In this document: positions 1 through 12,824 of the stretch, one piece after another
Layout: every line of letters starts with the position of its first letter
How positions within the stretch are numbered: the stretch's first letter is position 1
Source of the DNA: Hymenopus coronatus
Taxonomy: Eukaryota > Arthropoda > Insecta > Mantodea > Hymenopodidae
DNA: 64,000 nucleotides
Reading direction: 5' to 3'
Assembly (NCBI GenBank): GCA_030762935.1
Contig: CM060882.1
Span: forward strand, 18,419,001 to 18,483,000
Translations under genes and position numbers: made by a program
Notes under the pieces: generated by a model
Seen by the model: only the letters and a program-made list of their open reading frames with translations
What the model was told of the DNA's origin: nothing
Database searches by the model: none

Positions 1-611
1 AAATGGACCCTTCCTGTTTGAGAAAAGTATAAATATTTTAAAATTAAAACCGAGAACAAGGAAATCTTGGAAATGCTATACTCTACAACGCAAATACATA
101 TGACATGAATTGTATGTTTTAATGAGATCTATATTTTTTGTCGAGTAAGTTGCTATATATCTCTTATACGGTTTATCTGTTATGCAGAATTCTGCAAAAA
201 TCAACCAGAATCAAGTGCTTCTCAGAGGCTATTTCTACAAAATTCAAAATATACATTTTTTTGTGTTTTGAATAGCTTTAATATACGGTGTTTTAATCAA
301 AATCTTCAGAGCCATTTTTGAGAAATACAAACATTTTAAAAAATGTTTCCATGTCAAGGGTAGTTTAGGGGGGGGGGGATTGTCTTGAAAATTTTCATGT
401 CGTATCCTTGAAGACTTAAATACCTTTTGATTTTTGTTTTTTACCTATGCTACCCACAGTCAGACACGCACATGAAACTTTTTTTCATTTTTTTTTTTTT
501 TGATTCAGGGGAACATATATTTCCAATGAAATCTTGTTATAGAATGTTTTTGTACAATACAATACATTCTCTATACATTATGCACATAGTACGTGTAGAG
601 AAAGTAAAAAA
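1..611 (-). repeat. HINE-like 870-bp repeat, copy truncated by window edge
   Basis: Inverted copy of the dominant repeat. Its left-end palindrome is at about 567-611 (CTATACATTATGCACATAG followed by TGTAGAGAAAGTAAAA). The right end is outside the window. The G-run at 369-378 is the family's G-rich spot. Confidence 0.75.
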
Positions 612-1460
612 TAGCATTTTTAGGGAAAGGCCATATGTTTCTGTCTGCCGACAGCATAAATAACGAAAGTTAAAATATACAATTTAATTCAGTATCTTCC
701 AAAGATGTGACAGGAAGATTTTTAAGAAAATCCTCCCCACCACAAACTACCCATTACATGGGAACATTTTTGAAAATATTGTTTTTCTCAAAAATAGCTC
801 TATTTATTTAAATTTTGTTTTGTTTTTTTTGGGAATAGTCTCTGAATGAGTTTTGAAGAATTTTTGAATAACAGTTTTATCGTAAGAGATAGACAAAAAC
901 TTACTGCAAAAAAAAAGTATATCTCGTTAAAACACATAATTTATGCCATATATGTTGTTCTTGTAGAGTTGACCGTTTTCGAGATATTCCTTGTTATTGT
1001 GTTGTTTTTATTCCACCTAGCTTTTCTCAAACGAGACCATGCAAAGCAAACCCAAACTCAATATGGTATGAAATGTAAATGCAATTTTATTTATGGACGC
1101 TCTTTAACTGCTGTGGTTCTCAGTGTCTCATGCTAAGGATTTTTACGCCCTCCGCCGGGTTTGAACCCGCGACCGTAGAGATGGTATAGATAGAGAAAGT
1201 TATCTGGATGGAACACATCATATTTTTTTTTTAATTTTCCTAGTTTCTCAAAAATTGCTGTAACAGTGTTGATTAAGATTACATATATTAAAGATATTTA
1301 CATGTCAATTAAAATATATATGTTCCATTTTCTGAGAATAGCCAGCGAAGTCGTATTATTCGGAATAAACTTTGCATAACTGGTAAATTTAAAAGATAAA
1401 CAAAAACATACTTCATTAAAACACACAATTTATCCCAGATATTTTTTCTTGAGTTAACAT
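612..1460 (+). repeat. HINE-like repeat fragments interrupted by a SINE piece
   Basis: 612-1035 is a forward internal part without its palindrome. About 1187-1232 is a right end (GAGAAAGTTATCTGGATGGA then ACACATCATATTTT). 1238-1460 is another internal part. The SINE remnant at 1069-1180 lies between them. Confidence 0.65.
1069..1180 (-). repeat. tRNA-derived SINE fragment (same family as 44085-44310)
   Basis: Reverse-complement reading shows a B-box-like GCGGGTTCAAACCCGGC and then the tail GAGAACCACAGC...CATAAAT also seen in the copy at 44085-44310. The middle is missing. Confidence 0.5.
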
Positions 1461-1983
1461 TATCCGAAATAATGAGATGAGATAGATGAGAAACTGTATG
1501 TTGAAAGCAGTAGTGAAAGATTAAAGCCGAGAAAAACCGAAGAAAATGTAGTATCTTACTCTTGCAACAAAAATAAAAAGTGAATTCCGTAATATTGGCC
1601 GTCCAAAGCTCTTTGAAGAAATTCTTTGGTCCTCCAATGTTACTCTGAAACTCATTAAGGTAATGACGTAAGCATACGCTTTTTTTTTTTTTTTTGCTTT
1701 TTTTTTTTTTTTTTTTCCTTAGTATATTTTTCATTGAGGCGTGGTTTCAAAAGTAATGGAAGTTTCCTGATACACATTGAGAAACAAGAGCAAGCCATCA
1801 CTCTATTGAGTTCTGAGACAGACAGACAGACATAATTTATTTCATCCTTTCAAGTTACAAACATTTACAAGTTACTTTCCTGGAGTTGCTGAATTTTGTA
1901 TCATATATCGTTAACATAGCTATTTATATAGATGTACCATTCCTTCTAATACATTTTTATACCCTATTAAATTGATCTATTTA
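1461..1983. other. Intergenic or intronic sequence without a recognised element
   Basis: Holds two poly-T runs (1680-1716) and TGAGACAGACAGACAGACAT near 1814, a GACA run like the GTCT tracts of the intronic repeat. The 141-residue minus-strand open frame here is low-complexity lysine from poly-T and is not a gene. Confidence 0.5.
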
Positions 1984-3239
1984 TTTTTTTACTTTCTCTA
2001 TACGTGCTATGTACATAGTGTATAGAGAAGGTATTGCACTCCACCAAAAAAATTCGATACCGAGATTTCATCGGAAATATATGTTTTAGGGTTCCCTGTA
2101 TCCAAAAAAACTATTTTCAGAAAAAGGTCCGTGTGTATGTGTCCGTGTGTCTGTGAACACGATAACTCAAAAACGAAAAGTCGGTAAAATACCAAACTTG
2201 GTATTTGAGTTTAGTATCTTCCAGGGATGGGACACGAAGATTTTGAGAAAAATCCCCCCACCCCCAACTATCTTTTACATGGAACTTTTTTCAAAAATTT
2301 TGATTTTCTCAAAAATGGCTCTAACGATTTTGATTAAAATTTCGTATATTAAAGATATTTACCTGAAAAATAAAATGTATATCTTGAATTTTCTGGGAAT
2401 AGCCTCTGAAGAGTAGTTTAATCTGGATGAATTTTACTAAATTTTAAATAACTGCTAAACCGTAAGAGATGGACAAAAGCTTACCACACAAAACATGTAG
2501 AGCATGTTAAAACACACAATTTATGTTATATACATTTTTTTTCGTGGAGTTCTTTGTTTTTGTGACATTCCTTATTTTTGGTTTCTGCTATGAAAAACGT
2601 ATACTTTTCTCATACAGGAACTTGTCAACTCCTATCCATATAAACAAAGGAACTTCATTGACATAGCAACCAGCTTTTGACTATCACTTTATGGCTCTAA
2701 CGATTTTGATTAAAATTTCGTATATTAAAGATATTTACCTGAAAAATAAAATGTATATCTTGAATTTTCTGGGAATAGCCTCTGAAGAGTAGTTTAATCT
2801 GGATGAATTTTACTAAATTTTAAATAACTGCTAAACCGTAAGAGATGGACAAAAGCTTACCACACAAAACATGTAGAGCATGTTAAAACACACAATTTAT
2901 GTTATATACATTTTTTTTCGTGGAGTTCTTTGTTTTTGTGACATTCCTTATTTTTGGTTTCTGCTATGAAAAACGTATACTTTTCTCATACAGGAACTTG
3001 TCAACTCCTATCCATATAAACAAAGGAACTTCATTGACATAGCAACCAGCTTTTGACTATCACTTTACCAACGGTTGTCCCTTATTTCGCTTCTACTTAC
3101 AAGGAAGCGAGTAATTAGACTATTTCTGCCAATTTTTTCTGATTAGCAAAAGTACGTAAATAGAAGTATAAGCTTTTTAAGAATTATTTGTTGCAGGGAT
3201 ATGGAGAAAGTCATGTGAATGGTACACATCAGATTTTTT
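1984..3239 (+). repeat. HINE-like repeat, complete but with a 376-bp internal tandem duplication
   Basis: Begins TTTACTTTCTCTATACGTGC with the palindrome and ends CACATCAGATTTTTT. The part from ATGGCTCTAACG to GACTATCACTTT is present twice in tandem: 2315-2690 and 2691-3066, apparently identical, so the copy is about 1.26 kb instead of about 0.87 kb. Confidence 0.85.
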
Positions 3240-3597
3240 ATGCTTACAACCTCATCCGTTTTATTATTAAGATCCTCTCTTTATTTAGTCATTTTCCTCC
3301 CCCATTTCTCTCTTACCTCCCCTGTATAATTAACAGAGCTAGGAAGTTTGTACCAATTTCCTTAAGCAGAGTAAGACCGGCTAGGTTTGGAAATGCCATG
3401 CGGCACTACTTGTGCGAGCAAAGGCCAATGTAGAGTGCAACCCAGTACTGCAAAACAACTATCACTGCATAATACAGAACCACGTCGGTAGGAAGAAAGG
3501 GCTCGAATAATAAATTAATTTGTTTTACAACCATAGTAAGCTTTTTAGCAGTGCACTTGTTTATTTACTTATTTAGATACCCATGGCAGTTCTAGTA

Positions 3598-4428
3598 TAC
3601 CACTGTGGCATCAACGCATTCATTTCGGACTGCACTGTGCACGACCTCCGCAGCCGTCGCCGGTTCTGTGCCACCTGTGGTGGTACGGGACACTTCACCG
3701 GGCAAGCCCAGTGCCCCAGCTACCCAAAGAGCAGGCACTCATCACCTAAACCAGCCCGGACACCATCATCTACAGAGCCATCTCCGCAGACTGAACAAAC
3801 ACCACCAACCAACCTGCAGAAGGAAATCCAGGGCCTAAGTGAGGCCATTCAGGACCTCCACGCGGAGGTCTTGATGCTTACGGCTAAGCTGACGGCCTTG
3901 GAGGACAGGCTGCAGCAGGATAACACCACTTCACATCCATATGTTCACCAAGCAATAGCAACAGCAGTCACCGACATCCGACTCATCTTCAGGGAGGAGG
4001 TGAGAGCTCTACTGGAGAAGTCGGCACCTCAAACTTCACAGTTCAACATCCAAAGTAGACAAGGGCTAAGGCTCGAAGACGTCCCAGGATATGACGATTG
4101 GCTCAACAGAGTCAACCAGTACTAACTCCATCCTTCACCCTAGAATTCCTTCATTCCTCTCCCCGAATACTCCGCGGTGGCAGTCTGGGCCTTGGTCAAG
4201 TCTGTCTCCCGGTCCTCATTTCACCCCTCTGACTGCACCCTGCAGTCAGTTATATTATCGCCTTGAATCCGCGGGTGCAATCATGCGGTACCGCCTCTCC
4301 TTTCTTCCTTCTAATACCGGTGGAGGGGTTTTTTAGTCGGTATGCCCACATGGGAGACCCCGACACTCCGGGCTTGCCCGGATCAGTCCTTAAGGTGGAT
4401 TTTTCCCCTCCATTCGAATAAAAAAAAA
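3598..4428 (+). mobile_element. 5'-truncated retroelement with gag-like zinc-knuckle fragment, flanked by 8-base target duplication
   Basis: TTCTAGTA occurs at 3590-3597 and again at 4429-4436, right after an A-rich tail (AATAAAAAAAA), so a retrotransposed insert of about 831 bases lies between. The insert encodes an open frame to the stop at 4123-4125. Its ATG at 3583 is in the flanking DNA, so the real protein start is lost. A zinc-knuckle-like CATCGGTGHFTGQAQC, a Pro/Thr-rich linker and a coiled-coil-like stretch (ALEDRLQQ) suggest ORF1/gag of a non-LTR element. The stop is followed by a GC-rich 3' region with no reverse transcriptase, so ORF2 is missing or the element is non-autonomous. 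Confidence 0.65.
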
Positions 4429-4436
4429 TTCTAGTA

Positions 4437-5065
4437 AACAAACTGTCAAACGTCTAGCAACAGAACAGCTTCACATTATTGATTGCAAATTTGTTCAGAA
4501 AGCTACCCACAATTATCACACTGTTACAGTCCAGGGGTATGGAGCTGAACTGAATTTGTGCGGCATGTAGAAGAACTGTGAAGACGGATCTACTAATCCA
4601 CGAGCATGCTACCTGTAATAAACGTGAAAATGAAAGTGTAAATGAAAGGAATGCAGGGTTCAGTGTGATGTATCGCATACAAGCTCCACTTTTAGATCCC
4701 AACAAATGATATTTGCTTGGTGATACTGAAATATAACTGATAAACATTTCAAACATGCCCTGATCACATCGTGCGAAGTGGAATCAACTTTTTCGCACTA
4801 CAAATCTTGTTTGCTAGAATGTATAATGAGGCTTGCATTTGGCTTCAGAAGTGCATATAGTTCTCAGTAATACAGCTGCAGATGAGTAAAGATTTGATTT
4901 AATTCCTGCTTTCGTTTTTATCTGGTAAGAGTCTGAAAATATTTAAGAAATTAGTTTTATTACCAGGATAGTATTTAACAATAAATATTTCAAATATTTC
5001 AATCCGTATTATAATTGCTTGGGTGTCTCCATAATGTACATATATACAAACCAGTTAGCGTCATA

Positions 5066-5122
<57 letters not shown>

Positions 5123-5435
5123 CAATGTGTATGTTGCATATAATTGATATTCTAAATAGGTGTGCTTATATGAATGTTTCAAAAGTCATTTTTGTTCTCT
5201 AGGAAAAATACTGTTTCCTTGACAACAGGTTTGTTTACCTCTCCCCTTTCTTATCAATGACTTGTTTTGATGCGGCGAGGTGGTCGGTCGCAAAGTATAT
5301 ACGGAACGGCAAACGGTACGAACTTCCTAGCTCTGGTAATTACCTAGTTGTTTCAGAAATTCTTGCTTGTTGTTTCCAAAAATGTTTTAGTACACTATTT
5401 CTGTCGGTAACGTTTCCCAGTTTTATATTCATATT
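4437..5435. other. Unassigned sequence with an AT microsatellite
   Basis: No convincing exon or element. An (AT)n tract runs at about 5069-5121. A slightly GC-richer patch at 5262-5345 was considered as an exon and rejected. Confidence 0.5.
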
Positions 5436-6335
5436 TTTACTTTCTCTACACGTACTATGTACATGATGTATAAAAAATCTGATGTGTTTCATTCAAATGA
5501 CTTTCTCTACATATCTGCAACAAATTATTCTTAAAAAGCTCTTACTTCTATATACTTCATGCTAATCAAGAAAAAATTAACAGAAATAGTCTTATTATTT
5601 GTTTCCTTGTAGGTAGAAGAGAAATAAGGGAGTAACATTGGTTAAAGTGATAGTCACAAGCTGGTTGCTATGTGACTGAAGCTCCTTTGTTTGTATGGAT
5701 AGGAGTTGACAAATTCCTGTATGAAAAAAGTATAAGTTTTTCATAGCTGAAAACAAAAGCAAGGGATATCTTAAAAACGATCAACTCCACGAAAAATATG
5801 TATATAACATAAATTGTGTGTTATAATGTGCTCTACATTTTCAGTGTGCTAAGTTTTTGTCCATCTCTTACGGTTTAGCAGTGATGCAAAATTCCGTAAA
5901 ATTCATCCAGAATAAAGCATTCTTCAGAGGCTATTCCCATAAAATTCAAGATATACATTTTATTTGTCATGTAAGTACTTTAAATTTACGAGATTTTAAT
6001 GAAAATCGTTAGAATCATTTTTTAGAAAATCAAAATTTTCGATTTTTTCCCATGTAAAGGTTAGTTTGGGGTGGGAGGATTTTCTTGAAAATCTTCGTGT
6101 CGCATCCTTGGAAGTTATCAAACCAAAGTTTGGTTTTTAACGGTATTTTCATCTTTGAGCTATGCTGCCCACAGACACTCACAGACAGACAGACACACCG
6201 GACATTTTTCTAAAAATGCTTTTTTTTTTTTTTTGGTTCAGGGGTTTCAAAACATATATTTTCAGTGAAATTTCGGTATCGATGGGTGCAATACAATACC
6301 TTTTCTATACGCTATGTACATAGTATGTATAGAGA
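5436..6335 (-). repeat. HINE-like repeat, inverted, preceded by a solo left end
   Basis: 5436-5471 is a lone palindromic left end in plus orientation. It runs directly into an inverted copy starting AAAAAATCTGATGTGTTTCA at 5472 and ending with the palindrome at about 6300-6345. Confidence 0.8.
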
Positions 6336-7166
6336 AAGTAAAAAGGTATTGTAATGCACCTAAAAATTCGATACCGAGATTTCACCGTAAATCATGTTTT
6401 GAGTCCCCCTGAATCCAAAAAAAAGCATTTTTTTGGAAAAAGCTCCTGTGTGTGCGTGTGTGTCTGTGGACCGCATAGCTCAAAAACGAAAAGCCCGTTA
6501 AATGCCAAAGTTGGTATGTAAGTTCAGTATCTTAAAAGGATGCGACACGAAGATTTTCAAGAAAGCCCCCCACCTCCAACTACCTTTACATGGAAAAAAA
6601 TTCGAAAATTTTGAGTTTCTCAAAAATTGCTCTAATGATTCTGATTAAAATATCGCATATTAAACCTGACAAATAAAATGTATACCTTGAATTTTCTTGC
6701 AATAGCCTCTGCATACTACTTTATTCTGGATGGATTTTACGAAATTTTGCATAACTCCTAAACCGTAAAATATAGACACAAACTTACTTAACAGAAAATG
6801 TAGAACCCGCCAAAACACACAATTTATTTATACACATTTTTTATTTCTTGGAGTGAATTGTTTTTGAGATATTCCTTGTTATTGGTTTCATCTTTAAACT
6901 ATTTAAACTTTTCTCATACGGAAATTTGTCAACTCCTATCCATACAAACAAAGAACTTCAGTCTCATAGCAACCAGCTTTTGACTAACATTTTAGCCTAT
7001 GCTACTCCGTTATTTCCCTTCTGGTTGCATGGAAGCAAGTAATAAGACTATTTCTACTAATTTTTTTCTCGATTAGCATGAAGTAAAAACAAGCATAAGC
7101 TTTTTAACAATAATTTGTTGCAGAGATGCAGAGAACGTCATGTGAATGGAATACTACAGATTATTT
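6336..7166 (+). repeat. HINE-like repeat, head-to-head with the previous copy
   Basis: Shares or abuts the palindrome of the inverted copy at 5472-6335, then reads forward (GGTATTGTAATGCACC) to a degraded right end at 7130-7166. The pair makes a large inverted repeat in the transcript. Confidence 0.8.
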
Positions 7167-7331
7167 CTCTCTCCATATTTTTGTGTTTTCGCACTCAATT
7201 ATATAGTGTAAATTATTATCGATAATACCATATAGTGGGCAGAGATCTTTATCTACTTTTAGATGTTTAATAACATCGTTCCTGTTCTTGTCCAGACCCT
7301 CTCTTTCCATTTTACCGCAGATATCAATATA

Positions 7332-8237
7332 CTTTTAATTTCTCTGGCCCCATATGTACAATGTACATAGGGATAGAGAAGTATTGTATTCCACCCAAAA
7401 TTCGATACCGAGATCTCACCGGAAACACATGTTTTAGGACCCCTGTATCCAAAAAAAGCATTTTCAGAAAAAGGTCCGTATGTGTGTGTGTCCGTGTGTC
7501 TGTGAACACGATAACTCAAAAACGAAAAGTTGCTAAAATACCAAACTTGGTATTTAAGTTTAGTATCTTCCAGGGACGCGACACGAAGATTTTGAGAAAA
7601 ATCCCCCCACCCCAAACTACCCTTTACATGGAACTTTTTTCGAAAATTTTGAATTTCTTAAAAATCGCTCTAATGATTTTGATTAAAATATCACATATTA
7701 AAGATATTTACCTAAAAAACAAAATGTATATCTTGAATTTTCTGGGAATAGCTTCTGAAGACCTGTAAATCTGGATGAAATTTGCTTAATTTTGCATAAC
7801 TAGTAAACCGTAAGAAATAGACAAAACCTTACTATACAAAAATTTAGGTCTTGTTAAAATACACAAGTTGTGTCATATACGTACATTTTTCTCGTGGAGC
7901 TTACCGTTTTCGAGGTATTCATTGTTATTAGTTCCAGTTGTGAAGAAATTATACTTTTTTCAGACGGGAGTGTCCGTTTTTCTTTTGTTCTACTCCTGGC
8001 CAAGAAAAGAAGCGATTTGTAACGACAATCGCATAACGACAACTTTTAAAACATTTGATTATTGGTTTAGGCTTGTGTATTCCCTTATTTTCTTCCTACT
8101 TATACGGAACTAAATAATAAGAACATTGTGCTAATGAGTACCACGATTAGCAAGGTGCAGAAAGAAGAAGAATCTTATGTATGAAGTTTGTAGAACAGCT
8201 AGAGAAAGTCATGTGAGTGTAACACATCAGGTTTTTC
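7332..8237 (+). repeat. HINE-like repeat, subfamily B
   Basis: The left end differs from the main type: TTTCTCTGGCCCCATATGTA and ACATAGGGATAGAGAA. The right end reads GAGAAAGTCATGTGAGTGTA and then ACACATCAGG. Shares diagnostic internal changes with copies at 58086 and 60297. Confidence 0.8.
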
Positions 8238-8624
8238 TCTTCCCCATTTGTTCTTAGCGTTCCTATAGGTATTATAGGTGAAGTGGATTAAAAGAAGTAT
8301 TTGCTTGTAGTACTCAGTTTTTAAGTATTTGCTTGAGTTTGGTGTGAATAAGAACTTAATATATGCCTAGTAAAGCCTAACATTTTTCCGGGAACTAGTA
8401 TTTACTAGCCCTACCTGGTATATAAACCTTAGGTAATACTAAACGGCCATCTTCATGCCAGTTCGCAACCGAAAGATGCACCCTGAGCGCCTGGTATTTC
8501 GTGGAAAACTGCATTTTTTTCGGATTTATCAAGAATTTCCAATATCTACTTTTCCCATGGCTTCAATTTAAATGCTTTGTTGCCAGTAGCCTGTATATCT
8601 GTTTTTTTTTTTTTTGTTTTTTTT

Positions 8625-9530
8625 ATTACTTTCTCTATACGCAATATGTACATAGTGTATAGAGAACGTGTTGCACTAAACCAAAAAAATCGATACCGAG
8701 ATTTCACCGGAAATATATGTTTTAGGGTCCCCTGTATAAAAAAAAAGTATTTTCAGAAAAAGGTCCGTGTGTGTGTGTCCGTGAGTCTGTGTCTCCGCGT
8801 CAGTGTGTCCGTGTGTCTGTGAACACGATAACTCAAAAACGAAGAGTCGGTAAAATACCAAACTTGGCATTTAAGTTTAGTATCTTCCAGGGATGCGACA
8901 CGAAGATTTTGAGAAAAAAAACCCACCCCAAACTACCCTTTACATGGAACTTTTTTCGAAAATTTTGATTTTCTAAAAAATGGCTCTAATGATTTTGTCT
9001 AAAATATCGTATATTAAAGATATTTACCTGACATTTCAAATGCATATTTTGAATTTTCTGGGAATAGCCTCTGAAGAATGCTTTATTATGGATGAATTTT
9101 GCATAACTACTAAACCGTAAGAGATGGACAAAAACTTAACCCACAAAGAATGTAGAGCACGTTAAAACACACAAGTTATGTTATATACATTTTTGTTTTG
9201 TGGAGTTGATCGTTTTTGAGATATTCCTTTTTTTTTTTTTTTTTTTTGGCTTCAGCTTTGAAAAACTTATACTTTTCTCATACAGGAATTTGTCAGCTCC
9301 TGTCCATACAAACAAAGGAACATCAGTCACAAAGCAACCAGCTTTTGGCTTTCACTTTAACCTATGGTACTCCCTTATTTCGCTTCTACTTAAAATAAAG
9401 CAAGAAATACGACCATATCTGCTAATTTTTCTCGATTAGCTTGAAATAAATAAAAGATAAGTTTATTAACAATAATAATTTACAGAGATATAGAGAAAGT
9501 CATGTGAATGGAACACATCAGATTTTTTTT
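8625..9530 (+). repeat. HINE-like repeat, near-complete
   Basis: Left end TACTTTCTCTATACG with palindrome, GTCCGTGTGTGTGTGTCC tract at 8763, right end GATATAGAGAAAGTCATGTG to CAGATTTTTTTT. Left and right 12-base motifs match each other exactly as ACTTTCTCTATA and its complement. Confidence 0.85.
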
Positions 9531-10333
9531 TGATGAAGCAACAACAGGTATCTGTAATTTAGATAGTATAAATCAACCAATGTCATCAACAAAGCCCTAT
9601 CCAGATGTTTTAAATTTCCAATTTGTGTATCAACAGTCTCCTTATCAGATGATGCCTTTGTTCTAGTTTGGGGTTCCTACTCTTGTCAGGTTTAGTGTTA
9701 ACATTAACCGCAGGTGACATTGTTACACTAGTTTTGTGGAATGTAACGACAATGGTTTCTGCCTATTTTAATGCGGAGAAGGTGTAATTTATTTGCAAAA
9801 CAAAAGTAAAATATGTACTAGGAAGAACTTGTTGGCTCAGCAGAATTTGGGAGGGAAATTAGTAAATGATAAGATTTGGTAAGTTTTTTTTTTTTTCGGG
9901 TAGCCTAGCATTTACTACCTGCTTTTAGTAAAAGATTATTCTCCTCGTTTTTAGCAATTCTAGAACTACCTAGTATATTCTAGCTAGCGTTTACTTCTTT
10001 TATTCACTTCACTGAATATTGAAGTGTTCTTATCATTTAAGCTGCTTATTGTTTCTTGTTTCCCTAATCATCTATATCGTCTTCAATTTAATTGACATAA
10101 CAATTTCTTTCCCATTTTGTCGATACTTGTGCCCTAAAACAGACGCTCGCTGGAGACCTTTTCAAATAGACCCCAAGATTTACTAGAGCACAACATGTTA
10201 CATCAGAGAATAAGCAGTTAGTTACGTCGGTTGGACAGATGAACGTAAATAGGCTTAGAAAACGCATCGGCCTGGAGCTTAAAGAGGTACATGTGACGAA
10301 TTTTAATATGCAAGTTGTGTCTGTCTGTTTCAG
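9531..10333. other. Intron or upstream sequence, no recognised element
   Basis: Ordinary AT-rich sequence leading to the acceptor of exon A. It includes a poly-T run near 9884. No repeat-family match was seen. Confidence 0.5.
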
Positions 10334-10405
10334 CACGCTCTCTGGAATGGGAATGATGGTCCTCAGGAAGCACGATCTGCAACACTATGCAGCACTGCAG
10401 GATTT
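10334..10405 (+). CDS. Lgr1: LGR1 exon A: first leucine-rich repeat visible
   Basis: 72 bases, phase 2 at both ends (one base, 23 codons, two bases). The acceptor is a pyrimidine-rich GTCTGTTTCAG and the donor GTAAGT. The peptide contains LSGM, VLRKHDL and LQDL, with leucines spaced as in an LRR. It corresponds in position to exon 2 of vertebrate glycoprotein hormone receptors. The preceding exon must end with two bases of a split codon; I found no convincing Cys-rich signal-peptide exon in bases 1-10333, so exon 1 probably lies outside the window. Confidence 0.85.
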
Positions 10406-10545
10406 GTAAGTATTTTCATTGACGTACAATAACACATAACTGTGTAAATAAAGCCCATGTCCCACGGTCAAACATTTTGGTCCAATACACTTCAAACTAC
10501 ATCGTGAGACATCGGATAATTTCATTGTATACAATTTCCGTCCTA

Positions 10546-11128
10546 ATACTTTCTCTACACGTACTATGTACATAGTGTATAGAGAAAATATCGTATTCCA
10601 TTTAAAAATTCAAAACCAAGATTTCACCGGAAATATAAGCTTAAAGAATACCGAGTTTAAAAAAAATCATTTTTAGAAAAAGGTCCGTGAGTGTCGCTGT
10701 GGACAGCATAGCTCAAAAACTAAAAGACGTATTTGGTATTTAAGTTTACTATCTTCCGAGGATACGAAACGAAGATTTTCAAGAAGTATCATTTAAATAG
10801 AAAACGTTTCGCAAATTTGATTTTCTGAAAAATGGATCTAACGATTTTGATTAAAATGTGTCTTATCACAAATAAAATTTATATCTTGAATTTTCTGCGA
10901 ATAGAAGACCTCTTTTATTCTGGATGAATTTTGCTAAGTTCTGCATGACTGGTAAACCGTAAAAGATCTTAATATAAAATCTTACTACACAGAAAACGTA
11001 GACCTGCCTAAAACGCATAATTTATTTCCTTTACATTTTTGTGGAGTCAACTGTTTCTGATATATTCCTTGTTATTTGTTTGTTTTCATTAAACTTTTCT
11101 TAAGCGGTAATTAGTCATTTCTGTCTCA
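10546..11128 (+). repeat. HINE-like repeat, right end missing
   Basis: Starts with ACTTTCTCTACACGTACTAT and palindrome about 140 bases after exon A. It is cut off at about 11128, where another copy begins at a T tract. Confidence 0.8.
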
Positions 11129-11962
11129 TTTTTACTTTCTCTACACTTACTATGTACGTAGTATATAGAGAAGGTATTGTATTACACCCAAAAATTCGAT
11201 ACCGAGATTTCACCGGAAATAAATATCTAAAAAATCTTATGTGTACCATTCACATGACTTTCTCTATATCCCTGCAACAAATTATTCTTAAAAAGCTTAT
11301 ACTTCTATTTACTTTATGCTAATCAGAAAAAAATAGCAGAAATAGTCTTATTACTCGCATCCTTGTAAGTAGGAGCGAAATAAGGGACAACCGTAGGTTA
11401 AAGTGATAGTCAAAAGCTGGTTGCTATGTCAATGAAGTTCCTTTGTTTAAATGGATAGGAGTTGACAAGTTCCAGTATGAGAAAAGTATACGTTTTTCAT
11501 AGCAGAAACCAAAAATAAGGAATGTCACAAAAACGACGAACTCCACGAAAACACTGTATATAACATAAATTGTGTGTTTTAATGTGCTCTACAGTTTTTG
11601 TGTAGTAAGGTTTTGTCCATCTCTTACGGTTTAGCAGTTATTCAAAATTTAGTAAAATTCATCCAGAATAAACTACCCTTCAGAGGTTATTCGCAGAAAA
11701 TTCAAGATATACATTTCATTTGTCAGGTAAATATGTTTAATATCCGAAATTTTAATCAAAATCGTTAGAGCCATTTTTGAGAAAATCAACATTTTCGAAA
11801 AAAGTTCCATGTAAAGGGTAGTTGGGGGTGAGGGGATTTTTCTCAAAATCTTCGTGTCGCATCCCTGGAAGATACTAAACTTAAATACCAAGTTTGGTAT
11901 TTTAACGACTTTTCGCTATTGAGTTATCGTGTTCACAGACACACGGACACACGGACAAACGG

Positions 11963-11997
<35 letters not shown>

Positions 11998-12136
11998 CCT
12001 TTTTGTGAAAATGCTTTTTTTGGATATTGGGGACCCTAAAACATATATTTCCGGTGAAATCTCCGTATCGAATTGTTGGTGGAGTGCAATACTTTCTCTA
12101 TACACTATGTACATAGAGCGTATGGAGAAAGTAAAA
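11129..12136 (-). repeat. HINE-like repeat, inverted, with a left-end fragment in front
   Basis: 11129-11228 is a forward left-end fragment; 11229-12136 is a nearly complete inverted copy. It contains an AC run at about 11966-11994 and ends at a palindrome followed by GGAGAAAGTAAAA. Confidence 0.8.
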
Positions 12137-12158
12137 GGGCATTTTTAGAAAAATGGTC

Positions 12159-12209
<51 letters not shown>

Positions 12210-12823
12210 TGTGGGCAGCATAGCTCAAAAACGAAAAGTCCGTTATACACCAAACTGAATATTTAAGTTTACTTTCTTCCAGAGTCGCAACACGAAGATT
12301 CTGAAGACCAAAAATCCCTCCACCCCCAACTACACTTCACATGAAAAAAATTTCGAACATTTTGATTTTTTCAAACATGGCTCTAACGATTTTGATTAAA
12401 ATCTCTTAAATTTAAAATATTTACATGACAAATAAAATGATTATCTTCAATTTTCTGAGAATATCCTCTGAAGACATGTTTATTCTGGATGATATTTTTG
12501 GAATTTTGCATAACTGGTAAACCGTAAGAGATAGACAAAAACTTACCACACAAAAAATATAGAGATCGTTAAAACACACAATTTATGTTATTTACATTTT
12601 TTCATGGAGTTCGCCATTTTTGAGATATTCCCTGTTATTAATTTCAGATTTAAAATACTTCCAGTTTTGTAATCACGGGAATTTGTCAACTCCTGGCCAT
12701 ACAAAGGAACTTCAGTCATACAGCAACCAGCTTTTAAAAGATTTGACTATTTATTTAGTCTATGAAATTCCCTTACTTCCCTTCTACTTACAAGGAAGCA
12801 AGTAATAAGACCCTTTCTGCAGA
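12137..12823 (+). repeat. HINE-like repeat, palindrome and right end missing
   Basis: Forward copy joined to the previous one at GTAAAAGGGCATTTTTAG. It holds a pure GT run at 12161-12206. Ends at a T tract where the next copy starts. Confidence 0.75.
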
Positions 12824-12824
12824 T

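Noticed and set aside
5262..5345. GC-richer patch considered as a first LGR exon
   Set aside because: No cysteine pattern or signal peptide, and no suitable phase-2 donor.
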